Part shown: one piece after another, positions 29,351 through 38,595 of the stretch
Position numbering within the stretch: position 1 is the stretch's first letter
Layout of the letters: each line of letters opens with the position of its first letter
Assembly (NCBI GenBank): GCA_025766275.1
Contig: JAFKAC010000113.1
Coordinates: 1-64,000 of the forward strand
Direction of reading: 5' to 3'
DNA length: 64,000 bases
DNA from: Lactarius indigo
Taxonomy: Eukaryota > Basidiomycota > Agaricomycetes > Russulales > Russulaceae
Notes under the pieces: generated by a model
Database searches by the model: none
Seen by the model: the letters and a program-made list of their open reading frames with translations, nothing else
What the model was told of the DNA's origin: nothing
Translations under genes and position numbers: made by a program

Positions 29351-32300
29351 TCACCGGAAATCCCTCGGCGGCCAATCGCGCTGCTCATCGGCAATGCGCT
29401 CCAACGCCGTGGCGCGCTCCAGGCGGTAGATGGAGTCGCGGCGGTCGTCCTGTGCGCATTCAATCATTGTGCGGAGCTGACTCACCCTGGCTCGGAGTCG
29501 GTCCAGCTCATAGCTGGCCGCGCGGAAGCGCGTGACCTCCGCGGTAAGCGACTCGTCGTTGATTCGATTAAGTGCGCGGTCGGTGATCTTGTCCGCTTCG
29601 AAGACAACCAAGTCCTCGTGCGGGTACGTAGGGCGGAGCGCGGCGGATACATGGGGTTCAGCGTAAAAGGGCTTACCGTAGATGTGTGGCGAGCCCGGTA
29701 TAACCCCTAATATCAGGGGGTCCGCCCCCCCGATAATCTGGACGTGTGACGCGTCCCTCTCTACTCCGTCCGGTCCGGTGATGGGGTATCGAATGTAATG
29801 GGGTCGTCGGTTCGCCCTGAACCCTTCAGGCGCAATGACATGCGCGGGGTCCTCGGCGGCGGTGAACGGACGGTGGTCAGCGGCGCCAGGCACGCGCACA
29901 CGTCCTCGATACATGGGGGACCCGTCGGTGTAGACGAGCCAGGGCGTGATGCGGGGATTATCAGCGTCGCGTTTCGTTCGAATGAAGGGGTGTCTCGCCG
30001 GGTAATAATCTTCGTCATCATGGCCAGCCTCAGCTGCCGCCATCGCTGCCGCCGCTCTCGCATCTCCCTCAGTCGGGCCACTGCTGAGTCGAGTTGTTCC
30101 TTCTGCCACGCTGCTACTACCCTCTTCCACCCCTCCAGCTCGTACTCCATCAGCGCTTGAACGCTGGTCGTTGCTCGGGAAAATTCCGCGAACGCCGATG
30201 AGGTCGTCGCTTGGGGGGATAGCGGCGAAGGGTTCTCGTTCACCGCGATCGTTTCGGAAGACGTGGACGACAGCTTGGTCGTCGTTTGGAGTGGTTGTTG
30301 GGTCGGGGAATCTGGTGACGATGTTGGCCCATTCTTGCGTGGTGATGGGCCCCTCTGCTGGTGCAAGAGGCGTCCATGGTGTGAGCTGAGTGTTTGGAAC
30401 TTTGGTGTCGTCGTCCTCCGCCAGGAGGGTGCGGGCGTCTTCTGCGAGGGAGTCGAGGAGTTGTGCTTGTGTGACATGGCGCAGTGGTGAAGTGGGCATG
30501 AGAGTAGTGGTGATGGCAGAGCGAAGGAAGAGGGGATGACAGTCCTCTGTCCGAGCGACTCCTACTTTATCCCGCTTACCGTGGGCTTGTGTTTCCTGAT
30601 ATAGTTGGAGAGCTTCTGGTGCGAAGACGTCATCCTTGTTGACCCACTGGTTCTCCGAGTCTGGGTACCCCCTCCATTTGATGAGATATTGGAGGCGTCT
30701 TCCCCTGCCGAAATGCCGAGTGTCTAGAATGGCCTCGACCTCGTATTCTTCTTCTCCATCTATCAGCTCTGGCGGCGGTCGTGTGAAGTTTTCTCCATGC
30801 AAGGGGGTTTGCTTGTACGGGGTGAGAAGATCGATGTGAAACACTGGGTGAATGCTCCACTGCGTGGGAAGTTCCAATCGATAGTTATACGGGGACATCA
30901 CCTGTATCACCCGAAAGGGTCCGTGGCGTCGCGCCGCCAATTTCGCCGTGGGCTGATTGGTTCGGAGATGTTTGCCCTCAAGCCACACGAGGTCATTGAT
31001 ACTGAACTTGGGCGTATCTTTGTTGCGCACCCATGACTCCTGAGCCTTCTTGATTAGACGTTGGGCGTCGTCCCTGGCTTCTTTTAGCTGTGTGAGTCGT
31101 GCGGTCACTTGGGGAATAGGAGAGGGCTTATCCGTCCAATCAGCTTGGGGATCGTATCCCATCAGAAGTTGGAACGGCGATTGCTTGGTGTGTTCGTGAG
31201 GCCAGTTATTGTGCGCAAATTCCGCGATTGGCAGATAAACCGTCCAGTTATCTTGACGCTTGTTTACCCAAAAACGCAGGTATTGCTCTAGCCACTGGTT
31301 GGTTCTTTCCGACTGCCCGTCGGTGCGTGGATGGTATGCTGTGGAAATGTTCTGCTGGACTCCCAAGATTCTGCACACCCCTCTTGTGAACTTGGACGTA
31401 AACCACGGGTCTCGATCGCTAATGATTTTGCGCGGTAATCCGAATCGCTTGAAGACGTGGTTGACGTACAGTGCTGTGGTCTCCTCCGCCGTTATCTCTT
31501 CTTTGCATGGTATGAATACCAATGCTTTGCTACAGTCGTGGTCTGTGACCGTGAGGATGCTGTCGTACTCCCTTGATTTCGGCAGTTTGGTAATGAAGTC
31601 GACTGCCACGGTCTGAAAGGGAGTTGCATCAAGTATCGGCGCGATGGGGTGTAGAGCCGCTCGTATGGGGCGCGTGTTGACTTTGTTTCGTTGGCACTCG
31701 GCGCATCCTTGGATGTATTCATACACATCCTTTCGCAGTCTTGGCCACCAGTAGTGTCTTTCCAGGATTCGTTGCGTCCTCGCAATCCCCGGATGTCCAT
31801 GTATTGGTAAATCATGGTGGTCATGGATCAGTACGCGGTGCGTCGATGCTGGTCCCGTTATCACGAACCTCCCGTCCTTATACCACTCTCCCTGTATCTT
31901 CTTCAAGCGATGGGGGTCTACCCATACCTTAATTACCTCCTCGTCCTGTTGGTGTCGTGGTTGCGTTAGGTTTGGGTTGAGAGTGAGTGTTCGTGCCACG
32001 TTGAGTGCTCGGACAAAGACCTCCGGTGGCAGCACCACGACCTCGTTATTGTCTTCTGTTCCCTGATCGTAGTCGGGCCTCCGCGACAACGCGTCTGCTC
32101 TTCCGTTGTTTTTTCCTTTGATATGGTGAATTTCGAAGTCGTACTCGGAAAGTTCGAGTACTTCCCTGGCGACCCGTCTGTTAATCTTTTGCGGCGACTT
32201 CCAGTACTGAAGGTTCAGGTGGTCCGAGTAGATTTTGATTTTGTGTGGTGCCCCTGCGAGTAGCGGTCTCCAGTTGCGTAGGGCCTTGACGATGGCGAGC

Positions 32301-34096
32301 AATTCTAAGTCATAAATGTCGTAATTTCGTTCCGCCTCGGAGAGCGTTGCTGAGTAGTATCCTATGGGGTGTCGTTTTCCATCAGCTTTCTTTTGTAGCA
32401 ATATGGCCCCCACCGCGTATCCCGAGGCATCAACCTCTAATTCGAATGGGTCTTGGAGGACCAGGTGTGCCAGTACCGGTTCTTCCGTGACAAGGCTCTT
32501 TAGTTTGTGAAATGCCCTGTCTTCTTCTTCCGTCCATCGCCATTCTTCGTCTTTCCTCGTTAGTTTGGTGAGTGGCTTGGCGTGGGTTGCGAAGCCGCGT
32601 ATGAAAAGTCGGTAAAAGTTGCAGAAGCCGAGGAAGGATCTGACGTCTTTGACCTTTGTCGGCGTTGGCCAATCTTTAATTCCCTGAACTTTTACAGGGT
32701 CCATTCGGGTCACCCCCCTCTCAAGGATTACCCCCAGGTAATCCATACGTGGCTGATGGAAGAGGCACTTCTCCAGCTTGAAGTAGAGGTCGTGTTCTTG
32801 TGCGACCTGTAAGACGTCGCGGACCGCGGCGATGTGGGCTGGCAAATCGTAATCAAAGTGAGTGGCGATTCCGATATCATCCATATAGACACGTATCGTA
32901 GTGCCCAATCGCTCATGCTTCGCGATGGTGTCATGATAAATGTGATTCATCATCGCTTGGAAGGTTGCGGGAGAGTTGGTGAGGCTGAAGAACATGACCG
33001 TTGGTTCGAAGAGGCCGAACTTTGTTTTGAAGGCCGCTTTCTCTTGATCACTGTCGCGAATGCGTATGTTATTGTAGCCCCATCGGATGTCAAGTTTCGT
33101 GTAGATGTGGGCATTGCTGAGGTCGAGGATGAGGTCTTGGATGAGCGGGAGCGGGTACTGGTTACGGATTGTATGGGAGTTGATGATGCGATAATCCTGT
33201 ACGGGGCGTAGCTTCCCGTCCTTCTTTTTAATGAAGAAGAAGGGGGATGCGTACGGAGAGATGGAAGGGCGTAGGTACCCCTGTTTCAGTTTCTCGTCCA
33301 GGAATTCCTTGAGCTCGCCCTCCTCCTTTTGAGTCATAGGATATATTTTGCAGTCTATGGCGGTCGGTGCGGACGGTTTAAAATCTATGGCGTGATCCCA
33401 GGGTCGTGCCGGGGGAAAACGGTGCGAGGCCTGCTCGTTAAATAGCTTGCTGAACATGGCGTACTCTTGAGGGAGTACGACTGTCATTTGTTGTTGCTTT
33501 GCCTGTATAGCTAATTCTGTGGAAGTGGTGGCCCGGACATATGTTTCTTCTTCTAGTTCCCGTATGATGTCTTCTTTTTCGGCCACTATCAGGGCTTGAA
33601 CAGCAGTTGTAGAGAGTAGTTGTTCTGTGGTGGCTAACTCCACTGGCTGCATATTGGGGTGTATAGTCGCCATGGCCCATTGAATGGTGGGCTCGAAGGC
33701 GCTGAGCCAAGGGTATCCGAGTACCATGTCTTCACTTCCGAGGTCGGTGACCAGGAAGGTCATCTTCTTTATCTGTCCTCGCGTTTTCACTTCTAGGTTA
33801 ACATAATGAGTGATTAACCCAGCTTTGTTTTCTGTGTTGTCTATATTCCATATCTTGTGCGGCATTTCTAGTGGGCATATTGGGATCCCTGCCCGTTCTG
33901 CCATGCTTGGTCGAATAAAGTTGTCGGTTGCGCCAGAGTCAACCAACACGTTGGTTTCAGTCGTTTGATATTCCGTTCGGACAGTCACTGGGATTCGCAA
34001 TGATCGATAGCGCGTTGTCACAATTACAGAATTACATCGTAAAGCCCTCACCCAGACTGACGGGTTCAGGCGTCCCGAAAACCCTCTTTTCCCCAT
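29351..34096 (-). CDS. pol: GypC Pol polyprotein, intact, with C-terminal module (1,581 codons)
   Basis: Complete retrotransposon enzyme set in one frame. Protease VDSGATDNF at about residue 52; RT about 230-460 with RVYMDDIGIA (YMDD near 404); RNase H about 550-675 with ELEVDASGYA and IYSDHLNLQYW; integrase zinc finger 761-802 (H...H...CAECQ), catalytic AVDFITKL, IISDRDPWF and YHPRTDGQSERTNQ (D833, D894, E930); GPF-type motif RRHGPFRVIQV near 1055; chromodomain about 1115-1167. Residues about 1170-1581 are an extra module present also in GypA and GypD: PITTQEWANIVTRFPD, an acidic DDEDYYPARHPF, WLVYTDGSPMYRGRVRVPG, GGADPLILGVIPGSPHIYG and a final coiled coil with LTAEVTRFR and SIYRLERA. No signal peptide or membrane segment is seen in it. 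Pol is expressed by -1 frameshifting at 34078-34084, so the ATG at 34096 is not needed as a start. Confidence 0.93.
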   Translation of the reverse strand: MGKRGFSGRLNPSVWVRALRCNSVIVTTRYRSLRIPVTVRTEYQTTETNVLVDSGATDNFIRPSMAERAGIPICPLEMPHKIWNIDNTENKAGLITHYVNLEVKTRGQIKKMTFLVTDLGSEDMVLGYPWLSAFEPTIQWAMATIHPNMQPVELATTEQLLSTTAVQALIVAEKEDIIRELEEETYVRATTSTELAIQAKQQQMTVVLPQEYAMFSKLFNEQASHRFPPARPWDHAIDFKPSAPTAIDCKIYPMTQKEEGELKEFLDEKLKQGYLRPSISPYASPFFFIKKKDGKLRPVQDYRIINSHTIRNQYPLPLIQDLILDLSNAHIYTKLDIRWGYNNIRIRDSDQEKAAFKTKFGLFEPTVMFFSLTNSPATFQAMMNHIYHDTIAKHERLGTTIRVYMDDIGIATHFDYDLPAHIAAVRDVLQVAQEHDLYFKLEKCLFHQPRMDYLGVILERGVTRMDPVKVQGIKDWPTPTKVKDVRSFLGFCNFYRLFIRGFATHAKPLTKLTRKDEEWRWTEEEDRAFHKLKSLVTEEPVLAHLVLQDPFELEVDASGYAVGAILLQKKADGKRHPIGYYSATLSEAERNYDIYDLELLAIVKALRNWRPLLAGAPHKIKIYSDHLNLQYWKSPQKINRRVAREVLELSEYDFEIHHIKGKNNGRADALSRRPDYDQGTEDNNEVVVLPPEVFVRALNVARTLTLNPNLTQPRHQQDEEVIKVWVDPHRLKKIQGEWYKDGRFVITGPASTHRVLIHDHHDLPIHGHPGIARTQRILERHYWWPRLRKDVYEYIQGCAECQRNKVNTRPIRAALHPIAPILDATPFQTVAVDFITKLPKSREYDSILTVTDHDCSKALVFIPCKEEITAEETTALYVNHVFKRFGLPRKIISDRDPWFTSKFTRGVCRILGVQQNISTAYHPRTDGQSERTNQWLEQYLRFWVNKRQDNWTVYLPIAEFAHNNWPHEHTKQSPFQLLMGYDPQADWTDKPSPIPQVTARLTQLKEARDDAQRLIKKAQESWVRNKDTPKFSINDLVWLEGKHLRTNQPTAKLAARRHGPFRVIQVMSPYNYRLELPTQWSIHPVFHIDLLTPYKQTPLHGENFTRPPPELIDGEEEYEVEAILDTRHFGRGRRLQYLIKWRGYPDSENQWVNKDDVFAPEALQLYQETQAHGKRDKVGVARTEDCHPLFLRSAITTTLMPTSPLRHVTQAQLLDSLAEDARTLLAEDDDTKVPNTQLTPWTPLAPAEGPITTQEWANIVTRFPDPTTTPNDDQAVVHVFRNDRGEREPFAAIPPSDDLIGVRGIFPSNDQRSSADGVRAGGVEEGSSSVAEGTTRLSSGPTEGDARAAAAMAAAEAGHDDEDYYPARHPFIRTKRDADNPRITPWLVYTDGSPMYRGRVRVPGAADHRPFTAAEDPAHVIAPEGFRANRRPHYIRYPITGPDGVERDASHVQIIGGADPLILGVIPGSPHIYGKPFYAEPHVSAALRPTYPHEDLVVFEADKITDRALNRINDESLTAEVTRFRAASYELDRLRARVSQLRTMIECAQDDRRDSIYRLERATALERIADEQRDWPPRDFR
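34044..34084 (-). promoter_or_regulatory. GypC -1 frameshift signal
   Basis: Slippery GGGTTTT (34078-34084), 6-nt spacer, stem-loop 34044-34071 with the gag stop TGA (34066-34068) inside. The loop is GTCAGTCT; the stems are identical to GypA. Confidence 0.7.
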
Positions 34097-36747
34097 AAAT
34101 CTTGAAGTATGAGGTCTTTCACCTCATCCGTGTTGATAAGTGGCCCGCGCGCACTTAGCAGCTCTAAAGGACTTGCAGATATGGACTGCTTTAGATAAGA
34201 TATATTGGACCTGTAGATTAGATTATATGATCTGTACAATCTCGGACTTCTTAGCTTATCTATGACATCATGTACAATGATGTCATGTAGAACACTCTGG
34301 ACATTTCATTGTACTCCTTCCTTTGTTCTCTTTGCAGCGTTATCTTTATTGTGATGTCACTATGATATCATACTTGTCTGGACTCTCTTTGTTCTGGTCA
34401 CCTTGTTCTCCTTTCATACACTCCTTTTGTCCTGTATGTAGAACAACGCTCCTTGTATTCTGTGACTCTGTGTTACCACTCTTATACTAGTATCACACCT
34501 CTGTACAGTATAAGTAGTAGTGCTTGTACGCTCCTGGTCCACATCAGTTCTCTCACTGCTGTGTGCCAGGTATGTCTTCTCCTCTATAATACCAATATCA
34601 GTTCTCTCACTGCTGTGTGCCAGACAACCCCTCTTGCTTTCACTTGCTTGACACCCTGTGCTGCTTCTCAGTCACCATCTATATCTCACCACAGTCTTAT
34701 CAGTCCACTGTGAGTATAGTCCTTATGTGTCTGTTCATCAATCCGTGCTATTGGCCACCTGTGTGAGCCATTCCTTCGCTTGTTCTCCTGCCGTTTTCGT
34801 ACTTGTCGTGTTGATGTGAGGCGTAGGCGCTTCGCTTGGCGCGGGTGACATGTACCCTGGGAGTGACGGCGCGTATTGGGATATGGGTCCCTGGGGGTAA
34901 CCTGTGGTTTCGATCATACGGCTGCTGGAGGGAGCGGCTGGCCATTGCTGCTGCATACACGGGTGCGGGCAGTTTCGTGAGAGATGGCCTGGAGCGTGAC
35001 AATTATAGCAAAGGACGTTCCTTAGATCCCTTCGCGATCCGCCCCTTCCTCGTCCTCGAGCTCCGGGCCCTCCTCGCGGTGGAAATGGTGGCATGGGCCC
35101 ATTGTAGTGTGGCAACTTGTTGAAGTCGATATCTTCTGATCCCGCGAGTCTTACCTTGGCACGGTCGGCTGAAGTGTCCATTGCCCATGGGTTGGTTTGC
35201 GGTAAATTTTGTGGAAGCGTCCATCCCGCGTTGCCGCTTTGTTTCTTTGGCTGTGTCGCCATATTTTTGTACTCATTGAGCCTTGCTTTGAGATGTATAT
35301 AATTTTTCTGGCGTTTGAGGACGGCTCTCTTCCAGTCGTCGAACGTGACGGGGTCGTCGAACTGGAACGCGTTCTTGAAAAGTTCCTTCGGCAGACCCGA
35401 CGTGAAGAGGTCAATGGTTTGTGGTTCGTTGAGGCGGTAATGAGCCTTCCGTGCGAGTTGTTCGAAGTCGTTGATGTACTTGTCAATGTCCTCACCCGCC
35501 ATTCTAAAACCCTTTCGCAATATTGCTTGGGCTTGCTCTCGTTCCAGCGTGTTTTCAAAGCGTTGGCTGAAGCCGTCGGCGACGGCTTCCCATAGCGCCG
35601 GAGTGTAGGGACTGATCCCTCGTTGTATCTGTCTGTTGAGCCAGTTCAGGAATGACAATACCCATTCGCTGACTGCTCCGCCTTTGATGTAAGATAGGAA
35701 CAGGAGGCATCTCCTGTAGTCGTTTCGCATGATAGGGGCGTCTAGGTTCATACCCCAGTAAACGTGCCACTGTGTCAGAAATTGGTCGATTTTGAGTCTG
35801 TCTCCGTCAAAAACGGAAGGTGGCTCGCCGGTGAGTTTCTCGTTATGATTTCCTCCTCCTGCTCCGCCGGCGCCCCCTCTGCTGCCGCCTCCCCCGCCTC
35901 CCCCGCCTCCCCCGCCTCCTGGCGGTCCACTGGGCGGTCCTCGCGGTGGTTCGGTTCTTCGTAAGTCGAAGGGGACTCCTCCTCCTGGTGGTGGCGGCGG
36001 GTCTCCACTGGGTCCTCCGACTCCCGGGGGTAGTTCTAATGTGACGGGCTGTCCTGATGGCGGGTCTCCTCGGTCGGACCCTATTGCCTGAAATATGGCG
36101 GCGTCGTCGGCCGTCATCCGTCTTCCGGTTTCTGGGTCGATAGGCATGAGGATTTCTCTTGCCTTTGCTTGTATAACGCGCGATTCTTCAAGCGCCACTC
36201 CTTCCATGGCTCGAGTAATGGTCGCCATGATAGCTGGTGATCGGATATGAATTGGTTCTGGTTCTGTAATATGGGCGGACTCAGCTCGTTCAAGGAGGAG
36301 ATCTTGTATCGCCCCTCCGCTAGTTTCGGTTTGGTCTGGTTCTCGCCCCTCGCTCTCTTCTTGACTTTGTTCTTCTTCTTCCCCTTCTGATACTACTTCT
36401 CCGGTAGAGTGTTCTCTTATTTGTCCGTCGATGGGGCCCCAATCTGCTTGGCTGTTGAGTTCTCGTGCGTCGATGTCGCAGCGATATCGAGGTCCTGTTG
36501 GTCATATTGCGTCCCACTGGGAGTCTATGGGGTTCCACGCAACTTCTACCCAACACAGGTGGTCGAAGTTAAACTCAACTGGGCGGAACCTGCTAGGTCC
36601 GTTGAATTCCACGAAATATCCGGTCTCTTCTTGTCTGTCCCTCCAACTAGCAGCTTGTAGAAAGTGCGTAGGAACGTTTCGTTCTCCTCTTCTTGGGAGT
36701 GAGTATGGACGGAAGTCCGTCCACCGGTCTCTTGTTGTTACGGCCAC
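34066..36747 (-). pseudogene. gag: GypC Gag, interrupted by a solo LTR and one nonsense codon
   Basis: Opens at GTG-GCC (36745-36747) with the conserved N-terminal domain (TRDRWTDFRPYSLPRRGERN). A TGA at 36502-36504 replaces the Arg codon seen in WD-VRPAG of sister elements. The frame then resumes and runs through the Pro/Gly tract (35840-36060), a capsid region (WHVYWGMNLDAP) and the zinc knuckle CYNCHAPGHLSRNC near 35000-34960 to 34741, where the solo LTR 34131-34740 cuts it. The last codons (DEVKDLILQDLWGKEGF) lie at 34066-34130. Confidence 0.88.
34131..34740 (+). repeat. Copia-type solo LTR nested in GypC gag
   Basis: 610 bp, TGTTGATAAGTGGCCC...CTGTTCATCA, with a perfect 5-bp TSD ATCCG (34126-34130 and 34741-34745). 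Related copies are at 56218-56738 and, inverted, 58266-58890. A TATAAGTAG box is at about 34508, so orientation is plus. No internal region remains. Confidence 0.92.
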
Positions 36748-36754
36748 AATGGTA

Positions 36755-36765
36755 ATCTTGGTCTT
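36755..36765 (-). promoter_or_regulatory. GypC primer-binding site, self-primer type
   Basis: Element-sense AAGACCAAGAT, 2 nt from the 5' LTR, complementary to the predicted RNA 5' end at 37000. Confidence 0.75.
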
Positions 36766-36767
36766 AA

Positions 36768-37287
36768 TGTAACGTCGTCACGACGTTAGCCCGACTTGAG
36801 CTCGAAAGTGGCGATAACTACTTAGCGGAGATTCTTGCTGACACGACGACTCGTAGGTCCGTGCTCTTGTCTTAGTGAATACTCGGAGGTACACCGGCAA
36901 GACTCGATGGATAGTCACAAGCGAAGTTGGACTCAGACTAGAACTTGAAAGGAGGGACAAAGGAGAGAGGAAGCAAGTGACGATTCAAGAAGACCAAGAT
37001 GGCGTATCTTGGTCTTCGCAAGCCAGGTTAAATACAAGTTGAGCAGGCTTTCAAGCGCTGCTATGAGTCACAGTATGGTAGCGTCCAACGTATCGTGTAA
37101 GTAGCTCAAATCCTCATACTACTAGTACCAGTACTAGTGGCGTCGGCCATCAGTCAGCAATCGTACCGTATCTCCTATCGCACCGTATCACCGTAGTAAA
37201 GTCCGCAACTAATCTACCTTACCGCCATAGTTGCAACCGGTACAGTAAGGGTCTCAAGTCGTAAGCTCGTGCAACAGAAACGTAACA
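36768..37287 (-). repeat. GypC 5' LTR
   Basis: 520 bp, partner of 28800-29319. Confidence 0.95.
36989..37034 (-). promoter_or_regulatory. GypC core promoter with perfect 12-bp inverted repeat
   Basis: TATTTAA at 37034 to 37028; start predicted at 37000. Arms GAAGACCAAGAT (36989-37000) and ATCTTGGTCTTC (37006-37017) around GGCGT. Confidence 0.6.
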
Positions 37288-37481
37288 GCAAGCCAAGCCA
37301 GGAATTCCTCCTCACTTGCCCATTCCAACGTCATCCCGCCATTCTCACGGTCAAATGCCATGCTTCCCCTTTGAGGTTTTGTAAGGGCACGTTTGGCATG
37401 GTGTGCCTCTTCTCTGGGACCATCGTAAGCGAGGCTTGTTTTAGTAATGGCGGGGCCTGTGGGAATTTCGAAAGTCAGCAT
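37288..37481 (-). pseudogene. MULE transposase gene, 5' part (exon 1a)
   Basis: ATG at 37479-37481 begins MLTFEIPTGPAITKTS. The segment ends LEWASEEEFLAWLA at the GypC insertion point, and the continuing codons of the same exon resume at 28794. Length 194 nt; the next 2 nt of phase are supplied across the insertion. The stretch immediately upstream is A/T-rich with three copies of GCTATTTA (about 37562-37590), a possible promoter. Confidence 0.85.
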
Positions 37482-38485
37482 TCTGTGGGGATTGAGAGAG
37501 GGTATTGTTTGTCCCTCCCTTCCCTCCCTACCGCGTGCTCCAAACCAATAGACAGACATGTGCTATTTATGTGCTATTTACGCGCTATTTACCTTTATTT
37601 TATATCATGTATTTTACACTAGTTTCTATTATAGTATTTACTGTGAAAATAAAATATGAAAGAGGAAAGAAAGTTCGAAAAAAGCGGAGTTTTAAACTGA
37701 GTTGCGGAGAAACGGCAAAAGCGGACCGGACCGTGGGATGTATGCGAAAAGTCAAAGACTCATAATACCGCATAAATCGGTAGCCTACCCCTCTGGCGAA
37801 GTTCAGGGTCGAACGTTGGCGCCATTGTTCAAGTCGGTGGATTCCTTGTTAAATCAGTACGAAGATATTACTGTTATTTGCTGGTATTGGGGGAGTGCTG
37901 GAGATGTAAGGTGTTTTGCACGTTTCTGCGTGTCACAACACTTAACAAAGTTGACCGCTTCTGTATTTGTGTGTTTTACTCGAATATATAAGGGTGCACA
38001 CAAGTGCGGCACTCTTAGAAAGGCAGACAAATGCCAGTGGTGTGCTGAACCATCCACTGCTGGCTCCACTGGCAGAGACTACCAGGTCTGACACATGAGA
38101 ACGAAATACCGCATTTAGATAGACGCTCGCTTACATAAATACATCCCCTACCCCTATCGACCTCAGCCTTATGAGCATCCTGGTACATTTCCGCAAACAC
38201 CCTTGGGGTCACGTTCCAGTCAGTTTGTGCAATCACAGCTTTCAACAAATTTGATCCCACGCTCTAAGCCTTCAATGAGCCCCCCAAGTCATTCAAGATT
38301 TTCAGGTCGTGTAACTTCCGGAGCGTTCTCCGCCCAACATTTGGTTTTGCCACCCCGTCCAGCCCCATACACTAATCGGACTGGGGAAGGCAATATAGCT
38401 GTCACCGCGCTACGAAGTGGTACAGTACAGCATGAGGTACCACCTACTTTACTCGGTCCTTGCCGTTCTCACCTGCTGCTTCCAC
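37482..38485. other. Intergenic region between the MULE start and the DUF6535 gene
   Basis: No convincing gene. An A/T-rich stretch (37560-37690) contains the tandem GCTATTTA motif. Open frames at 37702-38091 and 38203-38493 are short; the latter may contain the true first exon of the DUF6535 gene, but I could not find a splice pair that keeps phase. Confidence 0.5.
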
Positions 38486-38595
38486 ATCTGTAGCCAAGTA
38501 CCGATACTCACGCCAGCCGACGCGGAATCAGCCATCACGGCGAACACCCCACATTTTTTGATGGCCCCGAACATATTTTATCCGTGTATTTAGAG

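Larger units (their letters stand above)
28800..37287 (-). mobile_element. GypC: full-length chromodomain gypsy element inserted in the MULE gene
   Basis: An 8.49-kb minus-strand insertion including a nested 610-bp solo LTR. Both LTRs are 520 bp and differ at about four sites, mostly CpG transitions; the TSD is a perfect GCAAG. Pol is one uninterrupted 1,581-codon frame. Gag has one nonsense codon and is interrupted by the nested LTR, so the copy is not autonomous now. Confidence 0.95.

Noticed and set aside
29351..30620. Envelope gene after pol
   Set aside because: The post-chromodomain module has no signal peptide, membrane anchor or Cys-rich ectodomain, and in GypC it is fused to Pol.
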